From an uncultured Oscillospiraceae bacterium (lineage in GTDB: Bacteria > Bacillota > Clostridia > Oscillospirales > Oscillospiraceae), in assembly GCA_934589225.1 (NCBI GenBank), contig CAKTNS010000032.1, positions 1 to 34,247 of the forward strand: a stretch of 34,247 nt of DNA, read 5' to 3'. Positions 23,151 to 31,686 of this stretch are shown in pieces (position 1 is the stretch's first letter; each line of letters opens with the position of its first letter). The notes beneath the pieces are model-generated. The model made no database searches. It had not been told where the DNA came from and worked only from the letters and a program-made list of their open reading frames with translations. Made by a program: the position numbers and the translations under genes.

Positions 23151-24404
23151 ATGGAAACAGTATTTGCCGCCCGGCGAAAACGCGTCATCGAAGCCATGGA
23201 GGAGGACAGCGTGCTCTTCCTCTTCGCGGGGAACGTCAAGCAGCGTTCCCTGGATGGGGATTATCCCTTCTGCGTCAACCGCAATTACTACTATCTCACG
23301 GGTCTGGATCAACCGGAATACGTCCTTGAGATCGTGAAGCAAGAGGGAAACGCCCGGCAGACCCTGTATCTGCCCCGGCCGGACCCCTATCTGGAACTCT
23401 ACTTCGGCGCCATGCCCACCGCGGAGCAGATCCAGGCCCAGCTGGGGGTTGATCGGGCCATTTATCTGGACAAAATGGATTGGGAGCTGAACAGGCTCTT
23501 TTCCAGAAATTATTTTCGCACCCTGTACATGGATTTCCACAAGCGGGAGCTGAATAACGAAGCCTACCCTGAAAACGAGCTGGCAAAGCGCATCGTCTCG
23601 GCCCACCCCTATTTGCGGCAAAAGAACATTGCCCGGGTCATCGACAACATGCGCAGGGTCAAGGACGAAACGGAGATCGCCCAGATCCGCAGGGCCATTG
23701 ACATTACGAGGATCGGCATTGAGCGCATCCTCACCCATATGGCCCCCGGTGTCAACGAGCGCCAGCTCCAGGCCTATTTTGAATTCGAGCTCCAATACAA
23801 CGGTGCGGGCGGCAACGCCTTCTACCCCATCATCGCCGCCGGAAAGAACACGGTGAATCTGCATTACGACCGGAACCGGGAAACGCTTTGCGCCGGTGAC
23901 CTGCTGCTGCTGGATGTGGGTGCGGAATACGGCTATTACAGCGCGGACATCAGCCGCACCTTCCCGGTAAGCGGCAGCTTCGATTCCAGACAGCGCTACT
24001 ACTATGAGGCGGTGCTGGCTTCTCAGAAAGCCATTGCCGATGCCCTTCGTCCGGGGCTTCCCATTGAGGAAACCCTGGAAATCGCCCGGGACAAGCTGTT
24101 TGAGTACTGCGTTCAGGACGGCCTGACCCATGAGCGGTCGGATATGAACCGGCTGCTGCCCCACGGCGTATGCCATTACCTGGGCCTGGACACCCACGAT
24201 GTGGGCGACCGGGATCTTCTGGAACCGGGGATGGTCATCACCATGGAACCCGGCATCTATCTCCGTGACCAGGGCTTGGGCATCCGTATTGAGGATGACG
24301 CCCTGATCACCGCGGACGGCTGCCAGATCCTATCGTCAGAGATTCTCAAAACCCCTGGGGAGATTGAGGATTTTGTAAAAGCAAACACCAGGGAAGTCCT
24401 CTGA
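23151..24404 (+). CDS. Xaa-Pro aminopeptidase (M24B, PepP-like)
   Basis: 417 aa. Removes N-terminal residues that precede proline, a bond most aminopeptidases cannot cut. The N-terminal AMP_N-type domain has FAARRKRVIEAM and NRNYYYLTGLDQPE. The catalytic metal site is complete and canonical: D255 and D266 (LDVGAEYGYYSAD), H342 (HGVCHYLGLDTHDVG), E366 (MEPGIYL) and E381 (IRIEDD). GAGAGGAG 8 nt before the ATG at 23151. It sits inside the transporter gene block, between the ATPases and the binding protein, so imported proline peptides are a likely substrate. Clearly different from the other M24 gene at 16907. Confidence 0.93.
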   Translation: METVFAARRKRVIEAMEEDSVLFLFAGNVKQRSLDGDYPFCVNRNYYYLTGLDQPEYVLEIVKQEGNARQTLYLPRPDPYLELYFGAMPTAEQIQAQLGVDRAIYLDKMDWELNRLFSRNYFRTLYMDFHKRELNNEAYPENELAKRIVSAHPYLRQKNIARVIDNMRRVKDETEIAQIRRAIDITRIGIERILTHMAPGVNERQLQAYFEFELQYNGAGGNAFYPIIAAGKNTVNLHYDRNRETLCAGDLLLLDVGAEYGYYSADISRTFPVSGSFDSRQRYYYEAVLASQKAIADALRPGLPIEETLEIARDKLFEYCVQDGLTHERSDMNRLLPHGVCHYLGLDTHDVGDRDLLEPGMVITMEPGIYLRDQGLGIRIEDDALITADGCQILSSEILKTPGEIEDFVKANTREVL

Positions 24405-24504
24405 TGAAATCGGCAAGAGCCGGGAAGGAACGCTCCGAAAAGTGCCGCTCTCCGGCCCCGGCCAACCGATTCAAAGGCTCCCAAAAAAGAAAGGAAGACC
24501 CATT

Positions 24505-26202
24505 ATGAAAAAGAAACTGAATTGTTTGCTCGTGTGTCTGCTGGTCGCCGCCATGCTGGTGGCCTGCGGCGGAACCGGAACGACCTCCGGTGAAACCACC
24601 TCCGGCACCGCAGCCTCCGGTGAAACCGCCGCCCAGACAGACGGAACCGCCGACAGCGGCAAGATCCTGCGGGTAAGCATGGCGGGCGCCCCCGCTGACT
24701 TAAGTCCCCTGACTTCCTCCACCACCGAGGGAAATGAGCTGCTGGGCTGCATGTACGAGGGCCTGGTCCGCCAGAACGCCGAGGGACAGATTCTGCCCGG
24801 CTCCGGCCTGGCCGAAAAGTGGGACATCTCCGAGGACGGCAAGGTCTACACCTTCACCCTGCGGGATGCCACCTGGTCTGACGGCAGCCCCATCACCGCC
24901 GATCAGTTCGTATACGCCTGGGAAAAGGTGCTGAACCCCGCAACCGCCTCTCAGTATTCCTACATGCTCTATGTGATCGAGAATGCCGAGGCCTACAACA
25001 CCGGCGAGCTCACGGACTTCACCCAGGTCGGTGTAAAGGCCCTGGACGACAAGACCCTGGAGGTCACGCTGACCGCACCTACCGACTATTTCCTGGAGAT
25101 GCTGGTGATCCCCCAGTACGGCGCCCTGCCGGTAAACTATGTGGAGGATTGCGGTTCTGAAATGTACCTGGATACGGACCACATGGTCTTCAACGGGCCC
25201 TTCATCTGCACCGAGTGGATTCCGGATGTTTCCATGACCTTTGTAAAGAACGACAAGTACTGGGATGCCGATTCCGTGAAGCTTGCGGGTATTCAGTATA
25301 ATTTCGTCATGGATACCAATACCATCATCAACCTGTATGAGACCGACGAGCTGGATGTGATGTTTGTTCAGCCCGAGTTCCTGGACAACTACCGCAGCGC
25401 CCCGGGCTTTGTAAGCATCACCGAGCCTGTTACCGAGTACATCAAGTTCAATTTCAACAACCGCTTCTTCGCCAACGAGAACATTCGCCGGGCCTTCAGC
25501 ATGTCTCTGGACCGTGTGACCTACATCAACAGCTTCCTGCGTACCGGCTCTACGCCTGCCTACGCCTACATCCCCGATTCCATCCACGGCCCCAACGGCA
25601 CCGGCTTCCGCCAGGCCTACGGCGACCTGTACTATGACGTCGGAACCAACCCCGACGCCCTTCAGGAGGCCAAGGACCTGCTGGCCAAGGGCCTGGAAGA
25701 GGTGGGTGCCACCTTTGAGGAGTTCAACAACGGTCTGAGCCTGGTGATCGGCGAAGGCGACCTGAACCTCAAGACCGCCCAGGTCCTTCAGGAGTACTGG
25801 AAGAACAATCTGGGCATCGATCTGGAGGTCCGCTCCATGCGTTATGCCCTGCGGAAGGAAGCCTACAACTCCAACAACTACACCATCGGCAAGGAAGGCT
25901 GGGGTGCCGACTACAATGACGCCCAGAGCTTCCTGGAACTGTTTGAATCCAACAGCCCCTACAACGACTGCGGCTACGCCGATGCCGAGTTTGATCGCGT
26001 GATGGAAGAGGCCAAGAACTCTACCGGCGACGAGAGACTGAAGCTCCTGCAGGATGCCGAAAAGATCCTGGTGCAGGACGACGCGGCCATCGCCCCCACC
26101 TTCTTCCAGACCCGCAGCTGGGTATCCAAGGACAATGTGGGCGGCATCGTCCGTCAGGGCATTGGCCTGCGCTGCGACTACAAGTGGGCTTATGTAAACT
26201 AA
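24505..26202 (+). CDS. Peptide-binding lipoprotein (SBP family 5)
   Basis: 565 aa, DppA/OppA-like extracellular receptor of the DppBCDF importer. Lipoprotein signal KKKLNCLLVCLLVAAMLVAC with lipobox LVAC and acylated C21, then a Gly/Ser/Thr/Glu linker to about residue 50. Mature domain features: DLSPLTSSTTEGNELLGCMY, the family motif YTFTLRDATWSDGSPITADQFVYAW in parts, and PRISM-like C-terminal helices. The ATG at 24505 follows AAAGAAAGG. It is unusual that the receptor comes last among the transport genes, about 100 bp after pepP; that gap shows no clear promoter. A hairpin follows. Ligand cannot be read from sequence. Confidence 0.93.
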   Translation: MKKKLNCLLVCLLVAAMLVACGGTGTTSGETTSGTAASGETAAQTDGTADSGKILRVSMAGAPADLSPLTSSTTEGNELLGCMYEGLVRQNAEGQILPGSGLAEKWDISEDGKVYTFTLRDATWSDGSPITADQFVYAWEKVLNPATASQYSYMLYVIENAEAYNTGELTDFTQVGVKALDDKTLEVTLTAPTDYFLEMLVIPQYGALPVNYVEDCGSEMYLDTDHMVFNGPFICTEWIPDVSMTFVKNDKYWDADSVKLAGIQYNFVMDTNTIINLYETDELDVMFVQPEFLDNYRSAPGFVSITEPVTEYIKFNFNNRFFANENIRRAFSMSLDRVTYINSFLRTGSTPAYAYIPDSIHGPNGTGFRQAYGDLYYDVGTNPDALQEAKDLLAKGLEEVGATFEEFNNGLSLVIGEGDLNLKTAQVLQEYWKNNLGIDLEVRSMRYALRKEAYNSNNYTIGKEGWGADYNDAQSFLELFESNSPYNDCGYADAEFDRVMEEAKNSTGDERLKLLQDAEKILVQDDAAIAPTFFQTRSWVSKDNVGGIVRQGIGLRCDYKWAYVN

Positions 26203-26224
26203 GAAACTGCGTAATGCCCGGGAG

Positions 26225-26255
26225 GCGGCCACCGGCTTTCGGTGGCCGCTCTTTC
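26225..26255 (+). terminator. Hairpin after the binding protein (partial terminator)
   Basis: Perfect 10-bp stem GCGGCCACCG/CGGTGGCCGC (26225-26234, 26240-26249) with a 5-nt loop, then TCTTTC. The U-run is broken, so it may protect the upstream mRNA end or stop only part of transcription, giving more receptor than downstream enzymes. Confidence 0.55.
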
Positions 26256-26272
26256 GGCTGAATAAGGAGAAC

Positions 26273-27694
26273 ATGATGATGCGTGATGATCCTACCCCTT
26301 TAAGCTTTTTTCGCCAGCTCTCGGCCATTCCCCGGATCTCTGGTCATGAAAAAGCCGCGGCGGACTTTGTGCAGCGCGTTGCGGAAGCGGCAGGATGCCA
26401 GGTATATCGGGACCGGATGGACAACCTGATCGTTACAAAGGCCGGTTCTCCGGGTCATGAAGATGCCCCGCCCTTCATGCTTCAGGGGCATCTGGATATG
26501 GTCGGCGCGGCGGCTCCCGGGGTGACCCACGATTTTATCACAGATCCCATAGCGCTTACGGAGGAAAACGGCATTCTGCGGGCAAAGGGCACCACTCTGG
26601 GGGGAGATGACGGCATTGCCGTGGCCATCATGCTGTGCCTGCTGACAGACCCGGCTCTGACCCATCCGCCCCTGGAATGCGTTTTCACTGTTCAGGAGGA
26701 GACCGGGCTTTCCGGAGCCATGGCGCTGGATACCTCCCGGCTGAAGGCCAGACGGATGCTGAATCTGGACGCCGGGCCGGAGGGGATTTTCGTGACCTCC
26801 TGCGCCGGCGGCTGCCGGGCAGCGCTGACACGGCCCCTGACCTGGGAGAAGACCGAAGCGCCGATGTGGCAGCTGGAAATTTCGGGGCTGGAAGGCGGGC
26901 ATTCCGGAGGCAATATCGGCCGTGAGGGTGCCAACGCCCTGGTCCTGTGCGGCATTGTGCTGGATGCCGTTCTGGAGCACCGGGGCCGGATCGGCACCGT
27001 GACCGGAGGCGATAAGGACAACGCCATTCCCGTTTCGGCGGAGGCCTTCTTTGCCCTCGACACAGATCCCCGCCCGATACTGGAGCCGCTGGCCCAAAAG
27101 ATCCGGGAAGCCTGGCACTTCACAGACCCCCATTTGCAGATCCGGATCACGCCCGCAGCCGGCGGCAGCGTGCTGAAAGCGCCGGACGGCAAGGCCCTGG
27201 TTTCCCTGCTGCGTCTGCTGCCCAACGGCGTTTACAGCCACAGTAGGCAGTTTCCGCAGCTTCCGGAGGCTTCCGCAAATCTGGCCGCTGTCCGCTTGGA
27301 CAGGTCCTTACAAATCAGTCTGTCTCTGCGTTCCTCCTCGGACTTCCGAAAGGAGCAGCTGATGGAAAACATCCGACTGCTGGCACAGTGCTTTGGCGCC
27401 GAATGCAGCTTCACCGGAGTCTACCCGGGATGGAGCCCCGCTGCCCGGAGTCCCCTTTGCGAGCAGGCCGCACGGGCCTTTGAGACGGTTTATGGCCATC
27501 CGCCCCAGCTTCAGGGCATCCACGCGGGGCTGGAATGCGGCGTATTCAAGCAGGCGATCCCGGAGCTGGACATGATCGCCACGGGCCCCCGCTACGGCGA
27601 TATGCACACCCCATCAGAATGGATGGATATTGCCAGCATGACCCGCCTGTATGATTTTGTAAAAGAACTTCTCCGCATGTGCGCGGATCAATAA
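26273..27694 (+). CDS. pepD: M20-family cytosolic dipeptidase (PepD, aminoacyl-histidine dipeptidase type)
   Basis: 473 aa, near the PepD length of about 485. Broad dipeptidase that hydrolyses Xaa-His and other dipeptides. Zinc-site residues: H73 and D75 (LQGHLDMVG), D112 (GTTLGGDDGIA), catalytic E142 and E143 (VQEETGLSGA), Asp in LNLDAGPEG, and a late His in MHTPSEWM. The lid domain (about 200-370) has GLEGGHSGGNI. Three ATGs in a row (26273, 26276, 26279) follow AAGGAG; which is used is unclear. Position in the operon fits a final step that splits imported or trimmed dipeptides. Confidence 0.93.
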   Translation: MMMRDDPTPLSFFRQLSAIPRISGHEKAAADFVQRVAEAAGCQVYRDRMDNLIVTKAGSPGHEDAPPFMLQGHLDMVGAAAPGVTHDFITDPIALTEENGILRAKGTTLGGDDGIAVAIMLCLLTDPALTHPPLECVFTVQEETGLSGAMALDTSRLKARRMLNLDAGPEGIFVTSCAGGCRAALTRPLTWEKTEAPMWQLEISGLEGGHSGGNIGREGANALVLCGIVLDAVLEHRGRIGTVTGGDKDNAIPVSAEAFFALDTDPRPILEPLAQKIREAWHFTDPHLQIRITPAAGGSVLKAPDGKALVSLLRLLPNGVYSHSRQFPQLPEASANLAAVRLDRSLQISLSLRSSSDFRKEQLMENIRLLAQCFGAECSFTGVYPGWSPAARSPLCEQAARAFETVYGHPPQLQGIHAGLECGVFKQAIPELDMIATGPRYGDMHTPSEWMDIASMTRLYDFVKELLRMCADQ

Positions 27695-27700
27695 AAACAT

Positions 27701-27730
27701 TCTTACCCGGTGATCGTTTTCCCGGTAAGA
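27701..27730 (+). other. Inverted repeat between pepD and ridA
   Basis: TCTTACCCGG (27701-27710) and CCCGGTAAGA (27721-27730), 10-bp arms with one mismatch. No U-run follows, so mRNA stabilisation or processing is more likely than termination. Confidence 0.45.
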
Positions 27731-27750
27731 AAAGAAATGAGGTATTTTTT

Positions 27751-28125
27751 ATGAATCCAATTTCCACAAGCAATGCCCCCGCCGCCATCGGCCCCTATTG
27801 CCAGGCAATGGTCCACAACGGCATGGTATATACCTCCGGTCAGATCCCTCTGGATGCCAAAACCGGCGCCATCGTCGGCAGCTCCATTGCCGACCAGGCC
27901 CATCAGGTCCTGAAAAACCTCAGCGCCGTCCTCCAGGAGGCCGGTTCCGGCATGGACAAGGTTGTGAAAACCACCTGTTTCCTGGCGGACATGCAGGATT
28001 TTGCCCCGTTTAACGAGGTTTACGCCCAGTACTTTACCGGAAAGCCCGCCCGCAGCTGTGTGGCGGTCCGGACTCTGCCCAAGAATGTTCTGGTAGAGGT
28101 CGAGTGCGTTGCGGTAGTCGAGTGA
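27751..28125 (+). CDS. ridA: RidA family enamine/imine deaminase
   Basis: 124 aa. RidA speeds hydrolysis of 2-aminoacrylate and related enamines released by PLP enzymes, protecting the cell. Family residues: ISTSNAPAAIGPYCQA, YTSGQIPLD, the conserved Arg in KPARSCV that binds the carboxylate, and the VEVECVAVV end with the conserved Glu. The ATG at 27751 follows ATGAGG. The stop overlaps the aminotransferase start (TGATG), so the two are made together. This pairing suggests that the aminotransferase or its substrates give reactive intermediates. Confidence 0.95.
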   Translation: MNPISTSNAPAAIGPYCQAMVHNGMVYTSGQIPLDAKTGAIVGSSIADQAHQVLKNLSAVLQEAGSGMDKVVKTTCFLADMQDFAPFNEVYAQYFTGKPARSCVAVRTLPKNVLVEVECVAVVE

Positions 28126-29348
28126 TGGATATTCAAAAGAAAATGAACGACCGGTTCCGCTCCCTGCAGGGCGGACTCTTTCTGAAGGTCGCCAAGGCGG
28201 ATGTAGGAGACGGCGCCGCCCGGTTTCAGGCCGCCGGCGGCGATGTAATGGCCTGGGCAGACCCCTTTTATCCAGACCCTTCCGTGCCGGAATCCGTGAA
28301 GCAGGCCATGCGCCGGGCCCTGGACAGCGGCCTGACCTCTCACTATACGCTGCCCATCGGGAAACCGGAGCTGCGGGAGGCCATTGCCGAGGACATGCGC
28401 CGCCGCACCGGGCTGCCCCTTGACCCAAACAGAAATGTGATCGTCACCCCCGGCTCCGACAGCGGCCTGCTGTATGCCATGATGCCGTTTCTGAATGAGG
28501 GGGATGAGGTCCTGGTGCCAGACCCCAGCTATCCGTCAAACTTTTTAAACCCCCAGCTGCTGGGCGCCCGGGCGGTCAAGGTCCCGTTGTTTGCCCAGGA
28601 CAATTACCAGCCCAGCGTCCGGGAGTTTCAGAAGCGGTTGACAAGCAAAACAAAAATGGTGCTGCTCACCCATCCCAACAACCCCACGACCACGGTCTTT
28701 CGCCGGGAGGCGCTGGAAGAGCTTTGCCGGTTCATTGTTGAGCATGACCTGATCCTGGTGTGCGACCAGGCCTTTCAGGATCATATCTATGACGGTATCG
28801 AATTTGTCCATCCGGCAACACTCCCCGGCATGTGGGAGCGCACGTTGACGGTTTGCTCCATCTCCAAGGGCATCGGCCTTTCCGGCTTCCGGATCGGCTA
28901 TATCATTGCCGACGACAAGATCATGGATGTGCTCTACGGCGGCGCGGTGAACGTTCTGGGCGCCCCCTGCACCCTGTCCTCCATCGGTGCCGAGGCGGCC
29001 ATCCGGGATCAAACCTGCCTCCAGGAGAATTACATCCGTCTGGAGCGGCGCAGACGGCTTGCCTATGCGTATTTTGGAGATATTCCCGGTGTTTCCATGA
29101 AAATGAGCGAAAGCGGCATTCTCTCCTGGCTGGACATTTCCGCCCTTGGCACCGACGAAGAAGTGGCGGGGCGGCTGATGCGGGATGCCCGGATCATGGT
29201 AAACCAGGGCAGCCCCTACGGAGACCAGGGCAAGGGCCATATCCGCATCGTCACCGCCTGCTTCAGCAGCGACGAAGACGCCCGGCTCCGCTTCCAGCGC
29301 ATCCGGGACACCCTTCTGGCCATGGCCAGAGAAAAGCATCTGGGCTGA
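28125..29348 (+). CDS. PLP-dependent aminotransferase, class I/II
   Basis: 407 aa, fold type I aminotransferase. Features: N-terminal DPFYPDPSVPESV, TSHYTLPIGKPELREAI, the Asn in HPNNPTT, Asp in VCDQAFQD, Schiff-base Lys in SISKGIGLSGFRIGY, and the Arg in GHIRIVTACF that binds the substrate carboxylate. It looks like the aspartate/LL-diaminopimelate aminotransferase group, but the amino donor cannot be fixed. No ribosome site is visible; translation is probably coupled to ridA. Last gene of the operon before a strong terminator. Likely role: first step in breaking down amino acids freed from peptides. Confidence 0.9.
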   Translation: MDIQKKMNDRFRSLQGGLFLKVAKADVGDGAARFQAAGGDVMAWADPFYPDPSVPESVKQAMRRALDSGLTSHYTLPIGKPELREAIAEDMRRRTGLPLDPNRNVIVTPGSDSGLLYAMMPFLNEGDEVLVPDPSYPSNFLNPQLLGARAVKVPLFAQDNYQPSVREFQKRLTSKTKMVLLTHPNNPTTTVFRREALEELCRFIVEHDLILVCDQAFQDHIYDGIEFVHPATLPGMWERTLTVCSISKGIGLSGFRIGYIIADDKIMDVLYGGAVNVLGAPCTLSSIGAEAAIRDQTCLQENYIRLERRRRLAYAYFGDIPGVSMKMSESGILSWLDISALGTDEEVAGRLMRDARIMVNQGSPYGDQGKGHIRIVTACFSSDEDARLRFQRIRDTLLAMAREKHLG

Positions 29349-29385
29349 TCCCCGCAAAACAGGTTCCGCCCACAGCGCTTGCTCC

Positions 29386-29430
29386 AAAAAACCGGTGTAT
29401 CGCGATTCGAACGATACACCGGTATTTTGC
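29386..29430. terminator. Bidirectional terminator between convergent genes
   Basis: Perfect 12-bp stem ACCGGTGTATCG/CGATACACCGGT (29391-29402, 29412-29423). A6 before it serves the minus strand and a T-rich stretch follows for the plus strand. It lies between the aminotransferase (+) and alaX (-). Confidence 0.85.
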
Positions 29431-29461
29431 GCTTTTGCCCGTCCCCAGGCCCTTGCGTTCC

Positions 29462-30643
29462 TTACAGCTGCATTTCCCGGAAACCCTTTTCCAGGAAGAA
29501 GGCTTCGATGGCCTCCTTGCCTCCGGAGAGCTTGCCCTGCTGGAAGTTGGGTTTGCCGCCGCCGCGGCCGTTAAGAGTGGCGGTCAGGTCTTTGTTGAGG
29601 CCTCGCAGGTCGCCGCCGGGGAGGGCCAGGCAGTAGCCGGTGCCCTCCGGGGTCAGGGAGAAGCCCGCGGTGATGCCGCCGGTTTTGGAGGCGGCCAGGT
29701 CCGTCAGCTGGCGCAGGCTGTCCGGGGTCAGGTCCCGGGCAAAGAAGAAGCAGTTCCCCAGGCCCTCCATAGCGGCGGCCTCCAGGGCAAAGAGTTGCCG
29801 CTCCAGGGCCCCGGCTCGCATTTTCCAGCCGTTCAGGGTCTCCAGAATCTGCTGGGCGGTCTGGGCGGTCTGGGTGATCTGGGCGGAGAACAGGTGGGAG
29901 ATCTGCCGGTTCTGCTCGAAGACCTGGTTTACAAGGCGGAAAGCCGCCACCCCCGCCGCCATTTCGATGCGGCTGCCTCCCCGGCAGGGGACGGCGGTCA
30001 TCAGCTTGATGAGGCCGATTTCTCCCGTGGCCGTGACGTGGGTGCCGCAGCAGGCGCAGATGTCATACCCCGGCACCTCCACGATCCGCACGGGCCAGGG
30101 CAGGGCCCGTTTGGTCCGGTAGGTGAGCGTTTCCAGCTCCTCGGGGGAGGGAGTGTAGATTTTTAAGGGGATGTTCCGCCAGATGGCCGCATTGGCCTCT
30201 GCCTCGATTTCCGGCAGCAGCTCCTGGGGGATCACCGCGTCAAAGTCGATGACGATGCCCGTATCGTTCATGTGAAAGCCCGTGTTGTGGCAGCCGTAGC
30301 GCCGGTGGAGGATGCCGGAGACGATGTGCTCTCCCGAGTGCTGCTGCATCCTTATAAACCGGGCCTCGTAGTCGATTTTACCTTCCACCAAGGCTCCAAC
30401 CTCCAGGGGGCCGTCGCACAGGTGGATGATCTCCTCCCCCCGCTCCCGGGTGTCCAGCACCCGGAGGGCATTCAGTGTGCCCGTGTCCGCGGCCTGACCG
30501 CCCCCCAGGGGGTAAAAGGCCGTCCGGTCCAGCACCACCTCAAAGCCCCCCTCTACCGGGGTGCAGCCGCAGCACCGGGCCTCAAATTCGGACAGATGGC
30601 TGTCTGTGTAATAAATTTTTTCGGTTGTCATAACTTCCGACAT
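29462..30643 (-). CDS. alaX: Alanyl-tRNA editing protein AlaX (long form)
   Basis: Free-standing editing enzyme that hydrolyses Ser-tRNA(Ala) or Gly-tRNA(Ala). About 393 aa. N-terminal AlaRS-like domain: DRTAFYPLGGGQAADTG. Zinc-binding editing core: QQHSGEHIVSG (HxxxH) and CACCGTHV (C and H ligands). The C-terminal DHHA1-type region has a basic/aromatic helix and the GRGGGKPNFQQGK loop typical of the AlaRS end, so this is the long AlaX type. The start is unsure: the ATG at 30643 touches GGAAGGG, and a second ATG lies at 30631. An upstream in-frame start at 30727 would lie before the promoter. Faces the aminotransferase with a shared terminator. Confidence 0.93.
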   Translation of the reverse strand: MSEVMTTEKIYYTDSHLSEFEARCCGCTPVEGGFEVVLDRTAFYPLGGGQAADTGTLNALRVLDTRERGEEIIHLCDGPLEVGALVEGKIDYEARFIRMQQHSGEHIVSGILHRRYGCHNTGFHMNDTGIVIDFDAVIPQELLPEIEAEANAAIWRNIPLKIYTPSPEELETLTYRTKRALPWPVRIVEVPGYDICACCGTHVTATGEIGLIKLMTAVPCRGGSRIEMAAGVAAFRLVNQVFEQNRQISHLFSAQITQTAQTAQQILETLNGWKMRAGALERQLFALEAAAMEGLGNCFFFARDLTPDSLRQLTDLAASKTGGITAGFSLTPEGTGYCLALPGGDLRGLNKDLTATLNGRGGGKPNFQQGKLSGGKEAIEAFFLEKGFREMQL

Positions 30644-30664
30644 TCCCTTCCGTTTTCTTTGCCA

Positions 30665-30683
30665 TTTCCCGGGAACCGGGAAA
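30665..30683. promoter_or_regulatory. Inverted repeat in the alaX leader
   Basis: TTTCCCGG-GAA-CCGGGAAA, perfect 8-bp arms, between the alaX promoter and start. A related TTTCCCGGGAAA palindrome lies at 30781-30792. Confidence 0.5.
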
Positions 30684-30698
30684 AAATCTCGTTTTTTC

Positions 30699-30727
30699 AT
30701 TATAACACATCCGGTGCTCCATTGCAA
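30699..30727 (-). promoter_or_regulatory. Promoter of alaX
   Basis: Minus strand TTGCAA (30722-30727), 17-bp spacer, TATAAT (30699-30704). Confidence 0.8.
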
Positions 30728-30775
30728 CGAGGGATGTGTAAACGGGCCGTAAGTCCCATTTTACAAAAAAAGGGC

Positions 30776-30804
30776 TGGTGTTTCCCGGGAAATTGCGCTA
30801 CAAT
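30776..30804 (+). promoter_or_regulatory. Probable promoter of the phospholipase-like gene, with palindrome
   Basis: TACAAT (30799-30804) with a poor -35 (TGGTGT, 30776-30781). The 12-bp palindrome TTTCCCGGGAAA (30781-30792) sits between the two boxes, as a repressor site would. Confidence 0.45.
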
Positions 30805-30840
30805 ATACTTACGCTAACTTTTTTGTGAGGTGACCCTTCT

Positions 30841-31620
30841 ATGCCCTCTGCCTACGCCCATCTGCGTTTTGGCCGGGAGTCCATTGCCGATCTTCCCCCC
30901 AAGTACCGGGGTCTTTCCAAGGCCCTGGATCAGCTCTACCTGGTAGGGCTCCAGGGGCCTGACCCCCTGTTTTTCCATAATCCCCTCATTTCCGCCGATC
31001 CCGTGGAGCGTCTGGGCCTCCGGTGCCACGCCATGACGGGAAAGGATTTTTTTGAGGCCGCCGTCCAGCGCTACGAAAAGGCCCCTTCGGAGGGGGCGCT
31101 GGCCTATCTCTTTGGGGTTCTGTGCCACTACTGCCTGGACAAGCACTGCCACCCCCTGATCGACACCATGACGGAAAATTCCGACCTGGACCACATGGCC
31201 CTGGAAACGGAATTTGACCGGTTCCTGCTGCAAAAGGACGGTTTGCTCCCGCTGCACCGGCAGCCCGTCTCCGGCTCTCTGGCCCTGACCCGGGGAGGCC
31301 GGGCCACGGCCGCCAGCCTCTACCCGGACCTGAGCCCTGCCGCCTTTGGCTGGGGCCTGCGGAATATGTCCCTGGTTTACCGGGTGGCCGCCTCCCGGAA
31401 CCGGAAATTTGCCAAGACCCTGCTAGGCCTGGGTGGCCGCCGGGGCCGGGCCTTCCTGATGTCCACCGGCCCTGACCCCAAATATGCCTACCTGGATGAG
31501 CCTCTGCTGGAGTGCTACCAGGCGGCCCGGGCCGCTTTCCCCGCCATGGCCCAGGCACTGGCCCACAGGATCGAAAACAAGCAGCCCCTGGAAGAGGGCT
31601 TCGAAGCCAATTTTGATTAA
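30841..31620 (+). CDS. Zinc-dependent phospholipase C-like protein
   Basis: 259 aa, member of the zinc-dependent phospholipase C / S1-P1 nuclease-like superfamily. Histidine and Asp ligand motifs are visible: GPDPLFFH (about 40-47), RCHAMTG, CHYCLDKHCHPLID (about 98-111) and HMALETEFDRFLL. There is no signal peptide: the N-terminus MPSAYAHLRFGRES is where the secreted enzymes start after processing, so this form is probably cytosolic and its substrate unknown. GTGAGG before the ATG at 30841. About 66 bp before the MFS gene on the same strand and probably co-transcribed. Confidence 0.8.
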   Translation: MPSAYAHLRFGRESIADLPPKYRGLSKALDQLYLVGLQGPDPLFFHNPLISADPVERLGLRCHAMTGKDFFEAAVQRYEKAPSEGALAYLFGVLCHYCLDKHCHPLIDTMTENSDLDHMALETEFDRFLLQKDGLLPLHRQPVSGSLALTRGGRATAASLYPDLSPAAFGWGLRNMSLVYRVAASRNRKFAKTLLGLGGRRGRAFLMSTGPDPKYAYLDEPLLECYQAARAAFPAMAQALAHRIENKQPLEEGFEANFD

Positions 31621-31686
31621 GGAAGCCTTTGGCGCGGTGGAAGCCCTCTGCGTCAGAAGCTCCGGAAATAGGAAAGGACGAAATCC

